Part shown: positions 61,642 through 64,000 of the stretch, piece by piece
Position numbering within the stretch: the stretch's first letter is position 1
Layout of the letters: the number at the start of each line of letters is the position of its first letter
Origin: Paenibacillus sp. CC-CFT747
GTDB lineage: Bacteria > Bacillota > Bacilli > Paenibacillales > NBRC-103111
NCBI GenBank assembly: GCA_030323305.1
Contig: CP106741.1
Location: 1,638,001 to 1,702,000, forward strand
Direction: 5' to 3'
DNA length: 64,000 bases
Translations under genes and position numbers: made by a program
The notes under the pieces: model-generated
Seen by the model: the letters and a program-made list of their open reading frames with translations, nothing else
Databases searched by the model: none
What the model was told of the DNA's origin: nothing

Positions 61642-61723
61642 ATTATAAAGGAAGGAACGGGAGGAGTTTTCTCATTTCTTTATGAAACCTTTCATTTCTT
61701 TACCAAATCGGCCCGTGTATAAT
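61642..61723. promoter_or_regulatory. Divergent nanA/araC promoter region with direct-repeat operator
   Basis: TCATTTCTTTA occurs at 61672-61682 and again at 61692-61702, an exact 11-bp direct repeat with 20-bp period, typical of AraC-family half-sites. A leftward TATAAT (minus strand, 61642-61647) serves nanA, with the repeats just upstream of its -35 position. A rightward TATAAT (61718-61723) serves the regulator, with the repeat over its -35 region. Confidence 0.7.
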
Positions 61724-61750
61724 GTAGCTTACCAGGAAAGGGGGCGCCGG

Positions 61751-62638
61751 ATGTACCCGCAGTACCTGTTTGAGTATCCCAACCTAGACTCGGATTTTCC
61801 CTTCTTTATGAAGAAAAAGAGGTACACTTCCGTGCCCTCCCATCGTCATGATTTTATTGAGTTCTCCTTGGTCTTGGAAGGACAGGGCAAGGAGTGGATT
61901 AACGGAGCCTCTCACGAGATGGCGCCCGGCACCCTGGTGCTCCTGCTTCCCTATCAGATCCACGAATACCGGTCTGCCGGTGACGATAAGCTTCAGATGT
62001 ACGTGTGCAATTTCGATATGACCCTTCTCACGGCAGGGCCGGAATCGGCCTGGGGTCTTCATGAGCTGCTGCTGGGGCGGGACCCTGCCCAGCCGTCCTA
62101 TATCGGGCTGCCGGAGGAAGCCTTCCGGGAAAGCGTTCGACTCTGGGACAAGCTTTACGACGAGTACAACGCTTCCCGCGCCTGGAGGCCGATCGTGATC
62201 CGGGCCTTACTCATGGAAGCGCTGGCCCAATTCGTCCGTCAAGGGGAGCGTCCTCCCGTCTCCCGCCCCTTCCGTCAGGAAGATCCGCGGCCTTCCGCCA
62301 AGAACATCTGGCCGGTCGTTCAATATGTCTACGAGCATTTCCTCGAGCCTCTTACCCTCACCTCGTTGTCCGAACGGTTTCATCTCCACCCGACTCAAGT
62401 AAGCAAGCAGTTCGGCGCGGCGTTCGGGATGCATTTTGTCGATTTTCTTCATGAGCTGAGGATTCGCCATGCCTGCTCCCTGCTCCTCTCCACTACACTT
62501 CCTATCTCGCAGATTGCTTTCGAATCCGGCTTCTCGTCGTATCCGACCTTTTCCCGCGTGTTTCTCCGCATCAAAGGGACCACGCCGCGCCTGTACCGGG
62601 AGAAGCAGGGACGGGACAGAACGGGAGCCGGGTTATAA
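61751..62638 (+). CDS. AraC-family transcriptional regulator (cupin type)
   Basis: Intact, 295 residues from ATG with AAAGGGGG six bases upstream. N-terminal cupin: SHRHDFIEFSLVLEGQGKEW and LVLLLPYQIHEYRSAGD. C-terminal helix-turn-helices: LTSLSERFHLHPTQVSKQFG and PISQIAFESGFSSYPTFSRV, then FLRIKGTTPRLYREK. Soluble, so it should sense a cytosolic sugar such as sialic acid or N-acetylmannosamine. Placement and the direct repeats suggest it activates nanA and represses itself. Confidence 0.9.
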   Translation: MYPQYLFEYPNLDSDFPFFMKKKRYTSVPSHRHDFIEFSLVLEGQGKEWINGASHEMAPGTLVLLLPYQIHEYRSAGDDKLQMYVCNFDMTLLTAGPESAWGLHELLLGRDPAQPSYIGLPEEAFRESVRLWDKLYDEYNASRAWRPIVIRALLMEALAQFVRQGERPPVSRPFRQEDPRPSAKNIWPVVQYVYEHFLEPLTLTSLSERFHLHPTQVSKQFGAAFGMHFVDFLHELRIRHACSLLLSTTLPISQIAFESGFSSYPTFSRVFLRIKGTTPRLYREKQGRDRTGAGL

Positions 62639-62737
62639 TATCATCTCGTTGATCTTGTTAGGTTCTCTGTCCAGATAAACATTACACAAGAAAATAGATA
62701 AAATGGCCAGATATCCTACCCACCCTTTGATTGTCAT
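62633..62737 (-). CDS. 34-residue membrane peptide, unknown
   Basis: MTIKGWVGYLAILSIFLCNV then YLDREPNKINEMIL, one membrane helix. GAAAGGGGCGG stands seven bases before the ATG. The stop overlaps the 3' end of the AraC gene on the other strand by a few bases. A coding start with ribosome site and a clean helix make it more than a chance frame, but nothing is known of its role. Confidence 0.45.
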   Translation of the reverse strand: MTIKGWVGYLAILSIFLCNVYLDREPNKINEMIL

Positions 62738-62809
62738 GATCCGCCCCTTTCAATAAATATTCCTTTTATAGACATCTCAACCCGGCAAAAAGTTACCGAT
62801 ACGCCATGA

Positions 62810-62845
62810 AAAGGAAGCCCTCCTCGTTCGAGGAGGGCTTCCTTT
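62810..62845. terminator. Bidirectional terminator
   Basis: Perfect 16-bp stem AAAGGAAGCCCTCCTC / GAGGAGGGCTTCCTTT with a GTTC loop, just after the SLH gene stop. Confidence 0.92.
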
Positions 62846-62857
62846 GGGCATAATGGG

Positions 62858-64000
62858 TTACGGCTTGAGGCCGGTCATCACTCGGAGCAGCAGCACGGCG
62901 GTTTGGGCCCGGGTAGCGGACACCTGAGGAGCAAGCAAATCTTCTTCCATGCCCCGGAGCCAGGAGAGCCGTACGGCCCGCGCTACAGCTTTTTGGGCCC
63001 AGTCGGAAACATTAGAACCGTCCTTGAATCGGTCCAGCGTCCTCTGGGAATCTTCCTCTTGACCACCACCGGTTACCCTCTCTAGAATGACCGCCATTTC
63101 TTCCCTCGTGACCGGATCGTCCGGCCGGAACTTACCGTCCGCCCCCTCAATCCAGCCCAAGTGCTGCGCAAGACGGACGGATTCATAATACCAGGCGGAC
63201 GGATCGACGTCAGAGAACACCGTTTCACTCGTTGGGACTGTTCCCTCCTCCGCCCGCCATGCACCGATCATCAGCTTCACGAATTCCGCCCGGGTTACGG
63301 GGCGGTCCGGCTGAAATTCCGTGTCCGTCACCCCTTCGACCACTTCTCTCGACGCCAACACTTCCACGTCGTTCCGGCTCCAGTGGCCGGCCAGATCGTG
63401 GAAGCTGCGGCTTCGGGACATTACCGTATAGGTGCCCGGTTCCGTAATGGGCGCATGCAGCCTGCCCGCTGCTTCATCGGCCCATCCTCCCCATGACACC
63501 CACCCGCCCTTGCCGGGCGATTCCGTGCTCACTTGGAAGAGCGTTAGTTTCCGCGGGTCTGTGCCCTTCATGCTGTCCTTGTCGAAGGCAAAGGACAATT
63601 CTACGGGCTTACGCCAAGCCGATTCCGGACTGACCGTGATTTCATACCGACCGGAGTGCTCCGTGTATTCAGAAAGTCCGGTTTCAGCGGGGCTCTCCAT
63701 TTTGCGGATCTTCCACACGGCCGTCCCGTCAACCGCTCCCCGGGGAACCCGGAGAATCAGCTCTCCGTCCATAGCGGCCCATTCCCCGCCCTCCGGCCCG
63801 ATGCTCCATTGAGCTTCCCTTCCGTGGGTCGGTGCCGGGGTCGGGACCGGACTTCCAATTGGGCCTGCCGGCCCGCCGGCTGGAGGCTGCAATGTTGGAT
63901 TAGGTGTCGGACTTGGTGTCGAACTTGGCGTTGGGCTCGGCGTTGGGCTCGGCGTTGGGCTCGGCGTTGGACTTGGCGTCGGACTTGGCTCGCCGCCCGG
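62858..64000 (-). CDS. SLH-domain surface protein, C-terminal part (5' end outside window)
   Basis: At least 380 residues; the N-terminus lies beyond 64000. A low-complexity SPTP linker, then a ~120-residue ZU5/GAIN-like sandwich (GGEWAAMDGELILRVPRGAV; SGRYEITVSPESAWRKPVEL). Three S-layer homology domains follow: FHDLAGHWSRNDVEVLASRE with TRAEFVKLM, FSDVDPSAWYYESVRLAQHL with TREEMAVIL, and VSDWAQKAVARAVRLSWLRG with TRAQTAVLL. SLH triplets bind pyruvylated secondary cell-wall polymer, anchoring the protein to the wall. The exported catalytic or binding part is not visible. Confidence 0.9.
   Translation of the reverse strand, partial: PGGEPSPTPSPTPSPTPSPTPSPTPSSTPSPTPNPTLQPPAGGPAGPIGSPVPTPAPTHGREAQWSIGPEGGEWAAMDGELILRVPRGAVDGTAVWKIRKMESPAETGLSEYTEHSGRYEITVSPESAWRKPVELSFAFDKDSMKGTDPRKLTLFQVSTESPGKGGWVSWGGWADEAAGRLHAPITEPGTYTVMSRSRSFHDLAGHWSRNDVEVLASREVVEGVTDTEFQPDRPVTRAEFVKLMIGAWRAEEGTVPTSETVFSDVDPSAWYYESVRLAQHLGWIEGADGKFRPDDPVTREEMAVILERVTGGGQEEDSQRTLDRFKDGSNVSDWAQKAVARAVRLSWLRGMEEDLLAPQVSATRAQTAVLLLRVMTGLKP
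63899..63998. repeat. Coding microsatellite-like repeat (Ser-Pro-Thr-Pro linker)
   Basis: A 12-bp unit GGCGTTGGGCTC (plus strand) recurs about eight times with C/T and G/A variants. It encodes the SPTP linker of the SLH protein. Prone to length variation. Confidence 0.8.

Noticed and set aside
60685..61722. 345-codon plus-strand frame over nanA
   Set aside because: Antisense to NanA, no recognisable features, runs through the divergent promoter.
63899..63998. 12-bp repeat at the window end as a CRISPR or origin iteron
   Set aside because: It lies inside the SLH reading frame and encodes an SPTP linker.
1..64000. Mobile elements, prophage, tRNA or rRNA genes
   Set aside because: No transposase, integrase, terminal repeats, phage genes or cloverleaf sequences were found on either strand.

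Overview
The window looks like chromosomal DNA from a Paenibacillus-type Firmicute. It has mid-50s GC, strong GGAGG ribosome sites, frequent GTG/TTG starts, LplABC-type sugar transporters with YesM/YesN control, SLH-domain surface protein, ECF sigma factors and F5/8-type carbohydrate-binding modules. No rRNA, tRNA, phage, insertion sequence or CRISPR array was seen.

An important caveat: about 35 of the roughly 55 protein genes are broken by single-base shifts, mostly in homopolymer runs. In every case the homologous frame resumes at once and the RBS and stop are intact, including inside operons whose other members are whole. I read this as uncorrected long-read indels rather than mass pseudogenisation. 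Such genes are annotated over their full span as CDS, with the shift noted.

Layout. 1-6.9 kb: tail of uridine kinase, small membrane proteins, an AHSA1/SRPBCC protein, a BNR/YCF48 lipoprotein and an alpha/beta hydrolase. 7.1-23.2 kb: a carbohydrate locus. On the minus strand it runs YesM-YesN, solute-binding protein, two permeases, TIM-barrel sugar isomerase, a cytosolic beta-propeller-like protein of a family I believe is DUF6528, and a GH78 rhamnosidase. Divergent on the plus strand are two secreted paralogues of the same uncharacterised family carrying F5/8C modules. This is the best candidate for an undescribed system: secreted and intracellular members of an unknown family in a rhamnose-polysaccharide utilisation locus.

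23.3-31.2 kb: an ECF sigma factor translationally coupled to a membrane protein with an external YCF48-like propeller, then TetR/DUF2269, a P450, YdeI and GNAT proteins and a SulP transporter. 31.3-37.8 kb: a NarL-type two-component system, an M29 aminopeptidase, an ArsR-SulP pair and a universal stress protein. 38-42.6 kb: a two-component system plus a three-gene ABC transporter of the lantibiotic-immunity (NisFEG/CprABC) type. A near-identical 17-bp operator lies before both promoters.

42.7-50.6 kb: accessory genes (small membrane proteins, a seven-repeat RCC1 protein, glycerate kinase, a phospholipase-D protein, PAP2 and TVP38 membrane proteins). Two copies of a structured ~185-bp intergenic repeat, each made of four 24-bp units in forward-forward-reverse-reverse order, lie here.

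50.6-62.7 kb: a sialic-acid locus with secreted and cytosolic sialidases, an LplABC-type importer, a membrane AraC regulator, N-acetylneuraminate lyase and a divergent AraC regulator. The divergent regulator has an araBAD-like direct-repeat operator. The window ends inside an SLH-anchored surface protein.
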